The notes beneath the pieces were generated by a model, which made no database searches, was not told where the DNA came from, and saw only the letters and a list, made by a program, of their open reading frames with translations. A stretch of 61,561 nt of DNA from a virus: positions 1-61,561 of IMG/VR virus record IMGVR_UViG_3300047323_000262, one strand, 5' to 3'. A program made the position numbers and the translations under genes. This document shows positions 1 to 8,925 of the stretch, in pieces; the stretch's first letter is position 1; each line of letters opens with the position of its first letter.

Positions 1-18
1 TAATCCGAGGACGTAATC

Positions 19-459
19 ATGGCTATTGTTCAATCCCGTTGGGGTTCGCTGAACCGTCAGGCGCCGGTTTCTTCCGAAGCTGGCACCGTCAAGGCTGAGC
101 GTTACACCTACACCGTGCCGGCCGGCCTGACCCTGGCTGTCGGCGACATCATCGAGCTGGCGATTCTGCCGGCCTACCACACCGTGGTGGATGCCACGCT
201 GGTCGTCGATGAAGCGGGCACCGCCACCTACGATGTCGGCATCATGTCGAGCATCCCGGGTGATACCGACCAGGCTCGCACCTGCGGCAACGAACTGTTT
301 GCGGCGGCTGTGGATGCGCAAAGTTCGCGCATGTCGAAAATTGCCGGCTTCCGCATCGTGCCGATCGCGGGCGACCGTTCGATTGGCGTCAAGGTACAGA
401 CCGCTTCGGTGGTGGGTGCCGCCCAGGTCATTGACTTGATCTTGTACACCAAGCAGTAA
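19..459 (+). CDS. Capsid-adjacent virion protein (hypothetical)
   Basis: This 146-residue protein is beta-rich by inspection, has no membrane segment, and contains an alternating Val/Ala/Asp pattern typical of small decoration or head proteins. The ATG follows a good GAGGA ribosome site. It is the first gene at the left end and would directly follow the major capsid gene if the genome is circularly permuted, which suggests a head-decoration or head-completion role. That role is inferred from position; I recognise no specific family. A Rho-independent terminator follows it. Confidence 0.8.
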   Translation: MAIVQSRWGSLNRQAPVSSEAGTVKAERYTYTVPAGLTLAVGDIIELAILPAYHTVVDATLVVDEAGTATYDVGIMSSIPGDTDQARTCGNELFAAAVDAQSSRMSKIAGFRIVPIAGDRSIGVKVQTASVVGAAQVIDLILYTKQ

Positions 460-481
460 CAGGGACGTTACGCACCCGAAA

Positions 482-507
482 GGGCCGGTCTAGGCTGGCC
501 CTTTTTT
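482..507 (+). terminator. Rho-independent terminator after the capsid-adjacent gene
   Basis: A 7-bp GC-rich stem (GGGCCGG paired with CTGGCCC, one G-U pair) has a 6-nt loop and is followed by six T residues. It would end the capsid transcript that enters from the window's other end. Confidence 0.85.
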
Positions 508-531
508 GTACCCACCACAAAGAGCATCCCC

Positions 532-1248
532 ATGAAAATCGAGTGCATCCTTCGTCGTGATCCGCCTGCTGTCGTCACCTTGGGCGTTACTGCCTACCAA
601 TTCCAACCTGATGAACAAGGCCGCCACGTCTGCGACGTTGAAGACAGCGCGCACCTGGCCCGCCTGCTGAGCATCAGTGAAGCCTATCGCCTGCCGGGTG
701 ATGAGCCGATCCCACAAGCGCTGATTCCGGCGATTGTCGAGCACACCCTACCGACCGCCGCCGCCACCCTGGCCCCGGTCGATGAAAACCTGATCAAGGG
801 CAGTTCCGTACACCCGGCCACCTTCGACTTGGGTGCTGAGTCGCCGTTTGAGCTGGATGACGTGGTCGCGTATGCGCTGGAACTCAGCGGCCTGACCACT
901 CCCGAGTGGAACAGCCTGCCCGACGAGGACCGTCACAACTTCATCGACCTCGCTCTGGACGCTCTCGACACCCGCGACCTGCCGCCACCACCAGCCCCGC
1001 CTGGTGACCAGTCGAATGACACGACTATCGCCCCTGTCGCAAAGCCGACTACCGAGACAGCGCCGGTTTCGGTCGCTGGGAACTCGAACGGCGACGCGCC
1101 GAACGACGCCCCGGCCGATTCGGTCGCTGAACGCGAAGCGCTGGCGGTGGCCTACAAGGACAAGTTCGGCGCGCGCCCGCATTACAAATGGTCGATTGAA
1201 AAGATCACCGAAGAACTGGCCAAGCCGGCTGAAGAAGGCGCCGAGTAA
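532..1248 (+). CDS. Virion-associated protein with C-terminal LEM/HeH-like tail
   Basis: The protein has 238 residues. The first ~150 are unrecognised; residues ~150-205 form a Pro/Ala/Thr-rich linker. The last ~30 residues carry a K-F-G-x-x-P-H-x-K pattern with a helix, a type of small C-terminal domain often found at the end of phage head-tail proteins. Its stop overlaps the next start (TAATG). Location between capsid and adaptor genes suggests a head-tail junction protein. Function is inferred from context only. Confidence 0.7.
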   Translation: MKIECILRRDPPAVVTLGVTAYQFQPDEQGRHVCDVEDSAHLARLLSISEAYRLPGDEPIPQALIPAIVEHTLPTAAATLAPVDENLIKGSSVHPATFDLGAESPFELDDVVAYALELSGLTTPEWNSLPDEDRHNFIDLALDALDTRDLPPPPAPPGDQSNDTTIAPVAKPTTETAPVSVAGNSNGDAPNDAPADSVAEREALAVAYKDKFGARPHYKWSIEKITEELAKPAEEGAE

Positions 1249-1901
1249 TGGCCGGCATCAGCGTCGCCACCCTGATTCAGCGCGCTGGCTTCCTTCTACA
1301 GGATGAAGACCACGTTCGCTGGACCGTTCCCGAGTTGGTCAGTTGGATCAATGAGGCTGCGGGCGCGCTGGTGACGTTACGCCCGAGTGCGGGCGCGCAG
1401 CTGGTGACGCTGGTGCTGGTCGCCGGCACCCAGCAGTTGCTCGACGACAACGTGGTGCAGCTGCTGGACGTGGTGCGCAACCTGGGCGCCGACGGTGTTA
1501 CCCCCGGTCGGGCGATTCGCCTGGCCGAGCGCCACCTGTTCGACAGTTCCGACCCGGACTGGCACACCCGCGCCGGCAAGGCGGTGATCAAGCACTACCT
1601 GTATGACGACCGCACGCCCAACGTGTTCTATGTCTACCCGCCTGCACTGGCCGGCACCCGCATTCAAGGCAGTCTGTCGGTGATGCCGGCGCCGATCAGT
1701 ACGGGCACCGACAGCCTGGCGCTGGACAGCCAGTTTGAAAGCGCGCTGGTGAACTATGTGGTGTTCCGCGCCTTCGCCAAGGACAGCGAATACGCCAACG
1801 GCGCGATTGCCACCGGTTATTACCAGGCCTTCCAGGCGGCGCTGGGCGGCAAGGACGCGGGCGAGCAATCGGTATCCCCTAACACCAAGGTGCCCGCATG
1901 A
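1248..1901 (+). CDS. Head-tail adaptor-like protein (DUF6682-like)
   Basis: This 217-residue protein starts with a helical region (about residues 1-45) containing a W-x-x-x-E-L-x-x-W-I-N-E-A pattern, which resembles the DUF6682/adaptor proteins found next to portal and capsid genes in short-tailed phages. It overlaps the previous gene by one base and the next by ATGA, so the three are probably co-translated. A role in joining portal to tail is likely from family and position but not shown by a catalytic motif. Confidence 0.7.
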   Translation: MAGISVATLIQRAGFLLQDEDHVRWTVPELVSWINEAAGALVTLRPSAGAQLVTLVLVAGTQQLLDDNVVQLLDVVRNLGADGVTPGRAIRLAERHLFDSSDPDWHTRAGKAVIKHYLYDDRTPNVFYVYPPALAGTRIQGSLSVMPAPISTGTDSLALDSQFESALVNYVVFRAFAKDSEYANGAIATGYYQAFQAALGGKDAGEQSVSPNTKVPA

Positions 1902-2512
1902 TCGACCTAGACGTGTTTCTGCCGCGCATCCTGCCCTATGCGCCAGGCTGTGCCGAACCCACGGTGTTTGCCAGCATCATCAAGGCAGCGCAAACCTTCT
2001 GCGAGCGCACTCGCTTGTGGCGCGACCGCGACCAGTTCAACGTCACCCCGAGCAGCTGCAACGTGGTCTGCGCGCCGAACGGCGCCGAACTGTTCGAGAT
2101 CGAAAGCGCGCGGTTCAATGGTTCTGATTTAGAACCAATCGCGCTCGCCGACCTCGACGCCAAGCACCCGACCTGGCGGCAAATGTCTGCCGGGGCGGCG
2201 CGCTGGATCACGCAGACCGAGCCTGGCAGCGTGCTGCTGGTGCCAACGACCACCGGCACCCTGGAGCTGTCCACCCTCCTGCGCCCGGCCGACAACGCCG
2301 AGCAACTGCCGGACCTGTTCAGTCAGTACACGCAGGCGATCGCCGACGGCGCGCTGGGCGACATCCTCATGCTACCGGCGCAAAGCTTCAGCAACCCTGA
2401 CCTCGCTCAGTTTTATTCGATGCGGTTTGATAATCGAATCAATGAACTGTTTAATCAAACCATTAAAGGCCAGCAACGGGCACCCGTCCGCTCGCGCCCC
2501 CGATTCTTCTAA
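1898..2512 (+). CDS. Head-tail connector/adaptor-like protein
   Basis: This 204-residue protein starts in an ATGA overlap with the preceding adaptor. The N-terminal 60 residues look helical, with the C-E-R-T-R-L-W-R pattern common in second adaptor proteins of podoviruses; the C-terminus is basic (R-S-R-P-R-F-F). It probably belongs to the tail-attachment ring. The coding region contains two AT-rich dyads (2120-2136 and 2424-2440) that stand out against the GC-rich surroundings. No enzymatic motif is visible. Confidence 0.65.
   Translation: MIDLDVFLPRILPYAPGCAEPTVFASIIKAAQTFCERTRLWRDRDQFNVTPSSCNVVCAPNGAELFEIESARFNGSDLEPIALADLDAKHPTWRQMSAGAARWITQTEPGSVLLVPTTTGTLELSTLLRPADNAEQLPDLFSQYTQAIADGALGDILMLPAQSFSNPDLAQFYSMRFDNRINELFNQTIKGQQRAPVRSRPRFF
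2424..2440. promoter_or_regulatory. Intragenic copy of the 17-bp dyad motif
   Basis: This matches 16 of 17 positions of GGTTyGATwATCrAACC, the imperfect palindrome found at the terminase and capsid promoters. It lies inside the adaptor gene, 84 bp before the tail-fibre gene at 2524, and has no good -35 partner. It could be an operator, a degenerate promoter or chance coding similarity (it encodes RFDNRI). Confidence 0.35.
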
Positions 2513-2523
2513 GGAGTACGCCC

Positions 2524-2943
2524 ATGTCCGCTGCATCGGATTACCTGGAAAACGCCCTTGCTAACGCCGTGTTGCGTGGCGTGGCGTTCACCTCGCCGAC
2601 CAAAACCTACATTTCGTTGCACACCGCCAGCCCCGGCGATACCGGTGCCAACGAAGTCTCCTTGGCCGCGTTCCCCGCCTACCTGCGCAAGGATGCCGCC
2701 TTGGGCGCGGCGCAGTCTGCGGCCTGGACGGCGGCGTCGGGCGGCCAGTCGAAGAACGCTTTGCAGTTGATCTATGCGGTGTTCGACGGCGCCTCGCCGA
2801 TCACCATCACCCACTTCGGCGTCTGGGACACGCTGACGGCGGGCAACAGCCTGCTCAACGGCGCCCTGGCGGCCAGTCGCACGCTCAACCCCGGCGACGT
2901 GTTTGTGATCGACGTGCAAAAGCTGACGGTCACGGTGCTCTAA
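2524..2943 (+). CDS. Tail fibre-like protein
   Basis: The 139-residue protein begins S-D-Y-L-E-N-A-L-A-N-A-V-L-R-G and continues with Y-I-S-L-H-T-A-S-P-x-D-x-G. This pattern is typical of a family annotated as phage tail-fibre protein, found beside fibre genes in many siphoviruses and podoviruses. The family's usual length is about 130-150 residues, so it looks complete. Its start follows an AAGGAG ribosome site. The protein is a structural component, with no membrane or catalytic signature. Confidence 0.75.
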   Translation: MSAASDYLENALANAVLRGVAFTSPTKTYISLHTASPGDTGANEVSLAAFPAYLRKDAALGAAQSAAWTAASGGQSKNALQLIYAVFDGASPITITHFGVWDTLTAGNSLLNGALAASRTLNPGDVFVIDVQKLTVTVL

Positions 2944-2944
2944 G

Positions 2945-3787
2945 GTGAACACCTTCGCCATCAACGCCGTGGCGCTGAACGAGTCCAATGAGATTTGGAG
3001 CTGGTACGGCGACGCGGACGTGGTCTTGCAGGCCGATGGCGATGTGATCCTGGGCCTGACCGGCAGCAGCGCCATGAGCGTGGTGGTACTGGCCGACCTG
3101 ACCCCGCAGCTTAAGCTGTTCACCTCCGGCGCGGCCGATGTTGTGCTGCAAGCGGATGCCGAGGCCTTGTATGGGCGTGCTGGCGCTGCCGACTTGCTGG
3201 TGTCATTGACGGCCGCAGGTGAGGGGGTGCGCTGGACCTTTGGCGCCAGCGACCTGAGCGCGGTATTCCAGGCCGACGGCGACGGGCAAGTGGTGTCGCA
3301 GGTATCGTCGAGCTTCAACATCCAGTTCGACGCGGAACTGGATGGGCGCGCGGCCACCGTGCAGCAAGGCGTCGCCGATTGGTCGATGGCCTTCGGCATG
3401 CAGCTGGATTGGCATGTGGCGCGCCCGGCCTTCCTTGAGGGTGACGCCCCGGTGCTGTTTGGCATGGAGGCGCTGGCCAACCTGTACATCAGTTCGCCCA
3501 CCGGCTCCGCCGCCACCTCCTGGCTGCTCAACAAGTTGGAGTCTCGCCTGGGCGACAAGCTGTACGGCGAAGGTGCGGCCGACCTGCAATGGATCGCCAC
3601 CGGTGACGCGCAGCAATGGCATTACCAGTATGCCGAGGGCGCGGTCGATCTTCAGGTGTTGTGCGTGGCTGAGCGCCACGGCCTGCCGGTCCTGCCCACT
3701 GAATTTATCGCAGCGCCGCTCGTGCGGTCGCTGTGGGTGGGCGCCGAACCGCGCGCCCTTATCGTCCCCGCCGAAAGGAGAGCGTAA
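2945..3787 (+). CDS. Repeat-containing tail/fibre protein
   Basis: The gene starts with GTG just after the previous stop and codes for 280 residues. The first ~115 residues contain a beta-type repeat of about 20 residues (strongest at 40-residue spacing): A-D-V-V-L-Q-A-D at 24-31 and 64-71 and a weaker S-D-L-S-A-V-F-Q-A-D at 102-111. Related G-A-A/V-D-L-Q-x-x units recur near the C-terminus. Repeats of this kind suit an elongated fibre or baseplate component. The family is not recognised. The stop overlaps the next start (TAATG). Confidence 0.7.
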   Translation: MNTFAINAVALNESNEIWSWYGDADVVLQADGDVILGLTGSSAMSVVVLADLTPQLKLFTSGAADVVLQADAEALYGRAGAADLLVSLTAAGEGVRWTFGASDLSAVFQADGDGQVVSQVSSSFNIQFDAELDGRAATVQQGVADWSMAFGMQLDWHVARPAFLEGDAPVLFGMEALANLYISSPTGSAATSWLLNKLESRLGDKLYGEGAADLQWIATGDAQQWHYQYAEGAVDLQVLCVAERHGLPVLPTEFIAAPLVRSLWVGAEPRALIVPAERRA

Positions 3788-4062
3788 TGCTGGGAACCCT
3801 GCGCAAGCGCCCCGACGACATCCTGGACTATGACGTCAGCTTTGAAAAATGGTTGTCCTCGAGTGACAGCCTGATCGACGCCACGGCCACCGCCGACTCG
3901 GTCAACCTGACGGTGCTGAGCGTGTCCCTGTCGGGCGCCGTGGCCAAGGTCTGGTTATCCGCTGGCCTGGACGGCGAGTCCTACACCGTCACCGTCACCG
4001 CGACCACCGCGCAAGGGCGCGTGAAAGAAGTCGCTTTTAATCTTCGTCTTGTGGAGTGCTGA
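3787..4062 (+). CDS. Phage fibre-tail adaptor-like protein (Gp77-like)
   Basis: The 91-residue protein starts at the ATG overlapping the previous stop, preceded by GAAAGGAG. It reads M-L-G-T-L-R-K-R-P-D-D-x-L-D-Y-D with an immunoglobulin-like beta pattern and a G-x-x-Y-x-V-T-V-T-x-T-T-x-x-G-R-V-K-E stretch. These features match small proteins annotated as fibre-tail adaptors. It sits directly before the fibre gene, which supports a role in attaching it. Confidence 0.7.
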   Translation: MLGTLRKRPDDILDYDVSFEKWLSSSDSLIDATATADSVNLTVLSVSLSGAVAKVWLSAGLDGESYTVTVTATTAQGRVKEVAFNLRLVEC

Positions 4063-4063
4063 C

Positions 4064-5113
4064 ATGACCGTCACGGTTAACCTGAAAAACAACGCGATCA
4101 GCAAGCTCGCTTCGTCGCTGACCTCGGGCGCCACCACGCTGTCGGTTACGACCGGCGAAGGTGCAAAATTCCCCACGCTGACGGCCGGGCAATGGTTCCC
4201 GCTGACGCTGGTGGACAGCAGCAACAACGTGGAGGTGATGCGCTGCACCGGCCGCTCCACCGACGTGCTGACCGTCACCCGCGCACAAGAAGGCACCTCG
4301 GCGCGCGCCTTTGCCGCGGGCGATCGGGTGGAACTGCGCCTGACCGCTGCCGCCCTGAGCGAATCGTTTACCGCCTTGCAGGCCGACATCAGCGCCGCAC
4401 AAAGTGCGATCAGTAGCTTTCTGATCTTTCGCAACAAGCTGATCAACCCCAAGGGCAACGTCAACCAGCGCGCCTACGTTTCGGGCACCAACACCACGGG
4501 CGCCAACCAGTACACCCTGGACCGCTGGCGCGTGGTCACCAGCGGGCAGAACCTGGCGTTCGCCGCCGTCGACAGTCACTTTCAGATGACCGCGCCGGCC
4601 GGTGGCCTGGAGCAGGTGATTGAAGGGGTCAACATCGAGGGCGGCACCTACCGCCTGAGCTGGACCGGCACCGCCACCGCCAAGGTCAATGGCACCACCA
4701 TTGCTAACGGCGCCTTGACCGCCTCACTGACCGCCAACACCGACGTAACCGTGACTTTCGCCAGTGGTACGGTGGAGTTGCCGCAGTTTGAGCTGAACAG
4801 CGTCACCGCCTTCGAAGAGCGCTTGGTCGGCCTGGAAACCATGCTGTGCCAACGCTACTACGAGCAGATCGACTGCATCGCCATGGGTTACAACACCACC
4901 GGCAACGCAATTGCCACCTGCCAGGATTACAAGGCGGTCAAACGCACCACACCATCGGTCGCGGTGATTGTGGAAAGCGTGCGGATTACCAACACCAACG
5001 TTGGCGGCCTCAACACGCGGATTGGCACCGAATCGCTGTTGGTTTATCGCAACATTTCGTCGACGGGGCACGGTCAATTCCACACCCGTTACGGCGTGTC
5101 GGCTGAATTCTAA
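4064..5113 (+). CDS. Tail fibre / receptor-binding protein
   Basis: The protein has 349 residues. The N-terminal ~110 residues contain a beta domain with an L-T-V-T-R-A-Q-E-G-T-S-A pattern typical of virion-attachment regions. A short helical segment (about 105-125) may trimerise. From about residue 128, R-N-K-L-I-N-P-K-G-N-V-N-Q-R followed by Y-T-L-D-R-W is characteristic of a C-terminal carbohydrate-binding fibre domain. I chose ATG 4064, two bases after the previous stop. This is the likely host-range determinant. Confidence 0.8.
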   Translation: MTVTVNLKNNAISKLASSLTSGATTLSVTTGEGAKFPTLTAGQWFPLTLVDSSNNVEVMRCTGRSTDVLTVTRAQEGTSARAFAAGDRVELRLTAAALSESFTALQADISAAQSAISSFLIFRNKLINPKGNVNQRAYVSGTNTTGANQYTLDRWRVVTSGQNLAFAAVDSHFQMTAPAGGLEQVIEGVNIEGGTYRLSWTGTATAKVNGTTIANGALTASLTANTDVTVTFASGTVELPQFELNSVTAFEERLVGLETMLCQRYYEQIDCIAMGYNTTGNAIATCQDYKAVKRTTPSVAVIVESVRITNTNVGGLNTRIGTESLLVYRNISSTGHGQFHTRYGVSAEF

Positions 5114-5124
5114 GAGGGTTGAGC

Positions 5125-5538
5125 ATGTACCAGATCAGCGGCGACAACATTTTGCGTTTGAGCGACAACACCCTGATCCCGATCGACCCGGGCAACGTCG
5201 ACTACCGCGCCTACCTGGCGTGGCTGGCGTTGGGCTATGTGGTGCACCCGGAGTCGCCCAGCGATTCCGCCGACGCCCTGGCGCAGAAGAAGGCCCAGCG
5301 CGAGCGCGATGTTGCCGCGATCACCGTGACCACGGCGGCCGGGCATACCTTTGACGGCGATGAAACCAGTCAGGGGCGCATGGCGCGGGCGATCCTCGGC
5401 CTGCAAAGCCGTGGCCCCGGCGCGACCACCGTGTGGGTGCTGGCCAACAACAGTCCGCTGGCGGTCGAGGTAACCGAACTGACCGAGGCGCTGACCCTGG
5501 CCGGCGTGCGGCAAACTGAACTGTGGATCATCACATGA
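5125..5538 (+). CDS. DUF4376-domain protein, tail-fibre associated
   Basis: This 137-residue protein has a C-terminal DUF4376-like region (about 65-130) with the pattern F-D-G-D-E-T-S-Q-x-R-M and an N-terminal strand-rich part. Such proteins lie next to fibre genes and are usually called fibre-assembly or fibre-tip proteins. ATG 5125 is chosen over an upstream TTG because AAGAGGG is correctly spaced. Position immediately after the fibre gene supports a partner role. Confidence 0.7.
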   Translation: MYQISGDNILRLSDNTLIPIDPGNVDYRAYLAWLALGYVVHPESPSDSADALAQKKAQRERDVAAITVTTAAGHTFDGDETSQGRMARAILGLQSRGPGATTVWVLANNSPLAVEVTELTEALTLAGVRQTELWIIT

Positions 5539-5561
5539 TCGAACGGGCATAAGGCGGGCAC

Positions 5562-7313
5562 ATGACAACGCTGAAACTGATCGGGTTTGTCGGCGAAACG
5601 CCGAAGATCATCCCGCGCTTGCTGGGCGACATGGCCTCGCAGATGGCGTACAACGTGCGCCTGGACGATGGCGGGCTGACGCCGATCCGCAAGCAGCGCT
5701 TCGAACATCAGTTTGGTTCGGTGCCGCCCGGTGGGCATAAGACCATCTACAAGAACGGCAGCAACTGGCTGGGCTGGGCCGGCGACGTGTATGCCGTGCC
5801 GGGCCCGGTTGCCGATGATCGCCTGTACATCACCGGTGATGGCGCGCCGCAAATGCTGGTGGCGGGCGTCACCTACCCGCTGGCCATGCCTTTGCCGGCC
5901 GCCGCCTTGACGCCGACCTTGAGCGGCACCGCCACGCCTGGCGCGCAAGGCACCACACGCATCTATGTGTACACCTGGGTTACGGCCTTCGGCGAAGAGT
6001 CGGAACCGAGCCCGGCCAGCGCCGATATTTTCTGGACGCCAGGGCAGACCGTGACCCTGAGCGGCTTTGCGTCCACCCCGGCCGGGCGCAACATCACCTT
6101 GCAGCGCATTTACCGGGCGCAGACCGGCAAGACCGGCACGCAGCTGTATTTCATTGCCGAGCGCGGCGCCTCGGCGTCGAACTTTGTCGACACCGTGAGC
6201 CCGGAACTGTTGCAGGAGGCCTTGCCGTCGGCCAACTGGAACGCCCCGGACGACGCCATGACCGGCTTGATTGCCCTGCCCAACGGCATGATGGCGGCGA
6301 TCCTCGGCAAGCAGCTGTGCTTTTGTGAACCGTACCGCCCGCACGCCTGGCCGGAAGCCTACCGCCTGACCATGGATTACGACCTGGTCGGCCTGGGTGC
6401 CTTCGGTTCGTCCATCGTCGTGACCACCACCGGCAAGCCGTACATCGTTAGTGGCACCGCACCGGAAAACATGGTCAGCGAAAAACTGGAACAGAACCTG
6501 CCGTGCATCAACGCGCGCGGCATCGTCGACCTGGGTTACGCCGTGGCCTACCCCTCGCCTGATGGTCTGGTGCAAGTCACCAGCAGCGGCGCAGCGGTGA
6601 TCAGCACCCGGTTGTTTTCCCGTGACGACTGGCTGCAACTGAACCCGGCCGCGATGTCGGCCAGTCAGTACAACGGCCGCTACATCACCACCTACAACTA
6701 CTCCGACGCCAACAGCGTGGAATACCACGGCCTGTTCATCATCGACCTGACCGGCGAGCAGGCGTTTTTGATTCGTTCGACCGCGTTTCCGTCGGCGCAG
6801 TATCACGAAATTGGCAGCGGCAACCTGTACCAGGCCATCGACGGCCGCGTGTTCCAGTGGGACGACCCGACCCAGCCGAGTGAACTGCTGTCGTGGAAAT
6901 CCAAGCCGTTTGTCCTGCCCAAGCCGACCAACTTCGGCGCGATCCTAGTCGAAGCCGACAACGACCTGAGCGTCGACCAGGTGGCGGCGATCCAGGCCGA
7001 GATTGATCGGGTCAAGGCGGCCAACGCCGTGCTGCTTGCCCAACCGTCGATTGGCGGCGAGCTGGGCGGGGCGGCGCTGAACGTCTACCCGATCAATGGC
7101 GACCAGTTGCAAGTGGTGCCAACCCTGAGCCGCAAGGTGTCGATCAACGTCTACGCCGATAAAAAGCTGGTGGCCTCGGTGGGCACGGTCAACAAGATGG
7201 CGCGCCTACCTTCGGGCTTTCTCGCGCAAATGTGGGAGGTGGAAGTGGCCAGCGACCGCGCGATCACCCAAATCACCTTGGCCGGCACCGGCGCCGAACT
7301 GGCGGGAGCGTAA
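5562..7313 (+). CDS. Large tail structural protein
   Basis: The 583-residue protein is beta-rich throughout. The N-terminus has the I-x-R-L-L-G-D-M-A-S-Q-M-A-Y-N-V-R-L-D-D-G-x-L-x-P pattern found in large podovirus stump or tail-tubular proteins, followed by a Y-V-x-T-W-V-T-A-F-G-E-E-S-x-P-S-P fibronectin-like stretch near 135-150. Repeated sheet motifs suggest a propeller or nozzle-type fold. It has no signal peptide or membrane helix. A tail nozzle or tube role is an inference from order and fold type. Confidence 0.65.
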   Translation: MTTLKLIGFVGETPKIIPRLLGDMASQMAYNVRLDDGGLTPIRKQRFEHQFGSVPPGGHKTIYKNGSNWLGWAGDVYAVPGPVADDRLYITGDGAPQMLVAGVTYPLAMPLPAAALTPTLSGTATPGAQGTTRIYVYTWVTAFGEESEPSPASADIFWTPGQTVTLSGFASTPAGRNITLQRIYRAQTGKTGTQLYFIAERGASASNFVDTVSPELLQEALPSANWNAPDDAMTGLIALPNGMMAAILGKQLCFCEPYRPHAWPEAYRLTMDYDLVGLGAFGSSIVVTTTGKPYIVSGTAPENMVSEKLEQNLPCINARGIVDLGYAVAYPSPDGLVQVTSSGAAVISTRLFSRDDWLQLNPAAMSASQYNGRYITTYNYSDANSVEYHGLFIIDLTGEQAFLIRSTAFPSAQYHEIGSGNLYQAIDGRVFQWDDPTQPSELLSWKSKPFVLPKPTNFGAILVEADNDLSVDQVAAIQAEIDRVKAANAVLLAQPSIGGELGGAALNVYPINGDQLQVVPTLSRKVSINVYADKKLVASVGTVNKMARLPSGFLAQMWEVEVASDRAITQITLAGTGAELAGA

Positions 7314-7316
7314 CCC

Positions 7317-7514
7317 ATGGACATGAGCGTTGCGGACAAGCGCAAGCTGGAAACCCTGAACGGCGACCTGGGCGACAAAAGCCAGTCAGCGGTGCGCCTG
7401 GCCGCCGCGCGAACGCTGGTGAACAACCTGAACGTCGAGCCGAGCGGCAATGCGGCGCAGGACATTGCCGCACTGTTTGCCGCGATCAACGCGCTGCGCA
7501 TCGCCTTGCGTTAG
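7317..7514 (+). CDS. Small hypothetical virion-region protein
   Basis: This 65-residue protein is predicted to be all-helical, with an Ala/Leu-rich C-terminus and no recognised motif. It starts three bases after the preceding stop and is transcribed with the tail genes. It may be a small structural or assembly factor; nothing in the sequence decides. Confidence 0.6.
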   Translation: MDMSVADKRKLETLNGDLGDKSQSAVRLAAARTLVNNLNVEPSGNAAQDIAALFAAINALRIALR

Positions 7515-7561
7515 CAGTGGTTCTATACTGGCGACATTGGTTCTAAAATCGGAACAACGAC

Positions 7562-7990
7562 ATGCCTCAGCTGGTTTACGACGATCCACCTGCACTGTTG
7601 CGCTGGGCCGCCGAGCACATTGGCTTGCGCTGCTTTAAGCCGGACGCCAAGGCTTTTGGTGTGCGCCGTGGCAATCAGCTGTGTGCGGTGGTGGTGTGGG
7701 ACAGCTTTTCTGAGTCGGACTGCTGCATCCACGTTGCCAGCGCCGGCGATGGTTATTGGTTGAGCCGCAACGTGCTGAAGATGGCCTTCGGTTATCCGTT
7801 CGTGGACTTGAAGCTGCGCCGCCTTACCGCGCTGATTGCCACCAAGAACACCGAGGCGATCCGCTTTAACGAACACTTGGGCTTCAAGCTTGAGGGCATC
7901 TGCCCGGAAGCCATGCCCGACGATGACATTCAGATTCGCGGCATGCTCCGACGAGAGTGCCGTTTTATTCCCCCGGAGTATCGCCAATGA
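7562..7990 (+). CDS. GNAT-family acetyltransferase-like protein
   Basis: The 142-residue protein ends with the GNAT signature I-A-x-x-N-T-E-A-I-R-F-N-E-H-L-G-F-K-L-E-G (about 97-117), in which the N and L-G-F residues are characteristic. The acetyl-CoA loop (R/Q-x-x-G-x-G/A) is weak: only S-R-N-V-L-K-M-A-F-G near 80 resembles it, so activity is uncertain. GNAT-like proteins are often found among structural genes of short-tailed phages. A pair of TGGTTCTA direct repeats spaced 20 bp apart (7518-7525 and 7538-7545) precedes it. Confidence 0.7.
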   Translation: MPQLVYDDPPALLRWAAEHIGLRCFKPDAKAFGVRRGNQLCAVVVWDSFSESDCCIHVASAGDGYWLSRNVLKMAFGYPFVDLKLRRLTALIATKNTEAIRFNEHLGFKLEGICPEAMPDDDIQIRGMLRRECRFIPPEYRQ

Positions 7991-8925
7991 TGACGCGAGA
8001 TTTTTGGAACCCGGCCGAACTGGAGCCGGGCAACCTGCCCCAGCGGCCATCGAAACTGGATCGGCACTTGGCGGTGCTCGCGGTTGGTCGTAACGTGTGT
8101 TTTGGCAAGGGCGGCGGTGGCGGCAGCCAGGCAGACCCACAGGTCGGTGAAGCGGCGAAGATGCAGGCCAAGACCGGCGCCGACTGGTTGGATTTCTCGC
8201 GCGAAGCATATGCCGACAGCCAGGTTCGTCAGGACGTCACGGACAAGCTGAATAACGAGGTCACGACTCAGCAGCTCAGTGATATGCGCAAAGCCGACAC
8301 GCGCAGCGATGATCAGTGGAGCCGCTACAACACGCTGTTCAAGCCCGTCGAAGACCGTATGGTCAAGGATGCGCTGAACTACGACACGCCGGAAGCGCAG
8401 GCCGCCGCCGCCGCCACGGCCAAAGCCGACGTGATGAACAACGCCAGCCAGTCGCAGGAGCAGAACACTCGGCAGATGGCGAGCATGGGCATCGATCCGC
8501 GCAGCGGACGCTTTGCCGGTGTGGATCGCGGCGCAGACCTGTCGACAGCCTTGGCCGCCGCCGGGGCGCAGAACGGCGCGCGCGAACAAGTGAAAGCCAC
8601 CGGCATGGCGCTGCGCGAGGGCGTGGCCAACTTTGGCCGGGGCAACACGGCGACCGCCGCGCAACAGGTGGGGCTGGGCTTGAATGCCGGCAACTCGGCG
8701 ACCAGCAACGCCCTGGCCGCCGACGCCAGTTCGCGGGCCAATACCAATGTCATGGCGCAGGGTTTTCAGGGTGCGCAGCAAGGGTATGGTGGCCAAGCCA
8801 GCACCTTGACCAATCAGCGACAACAGAACATCGCCGTGCAGCAGGGCGATCAGCAAGCGGGCGCAGCCAAGACCCAAGCCGTTGCCGGTCTGGCGGCGGC
8901 TGGCATGATGGCGGTGGCCTTCTGA
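7987..8925 (+). CDS. Internal virion-type protein, Ala/Gln-rich
   Basis: This 312-residue protein starts in a TGA/ATG overlap with the GNAT gene and ends in an overlap with the methyltransferase fusion. After a short N-terminus and a G-G-G-G-G linker (near 41-45) it is largely helical and rich in Ala, Gln, Asn and Thr. That composition is typical of ejectable internal proteins that lie before the transglycosylase protein in podoviruses. No family is certain; the role is inferred from composition and order. Confidence 0.6.
   Translation: MMTRDFWNPAELEPGNLPQRPSKLDRHLAVLAVGRNVCFGKGGGGGSQADPQVGEAAKMQAKTGADWLDFSREAYADSQVRQDVTDKLNNEVTTQQLSDMRKADTRSDDQWSRYNTLFKPVEDRMVKDALNYDTPEAQAAAAATAKADVMNNASQSQEQNTRQMASMGIDPRSGRFAGVDRGADLSTALAAAGAQNGAREQVKATGMALREGVANFGRGNTATAAQQVGLGLNAGNSATSNALAADASSRANTNVMAQGFQGAQQGYGGQASTLTNQRQQNIAVQQGDQQAGAAKTQAVAGLAAAGMMAVAF

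Noticed and set aside
5370-6806. 478-codon minus-strand frame opposite the tail protein gene
   Set aside because: Shadow of codon bias in the plus-strand structural gene; no domain.
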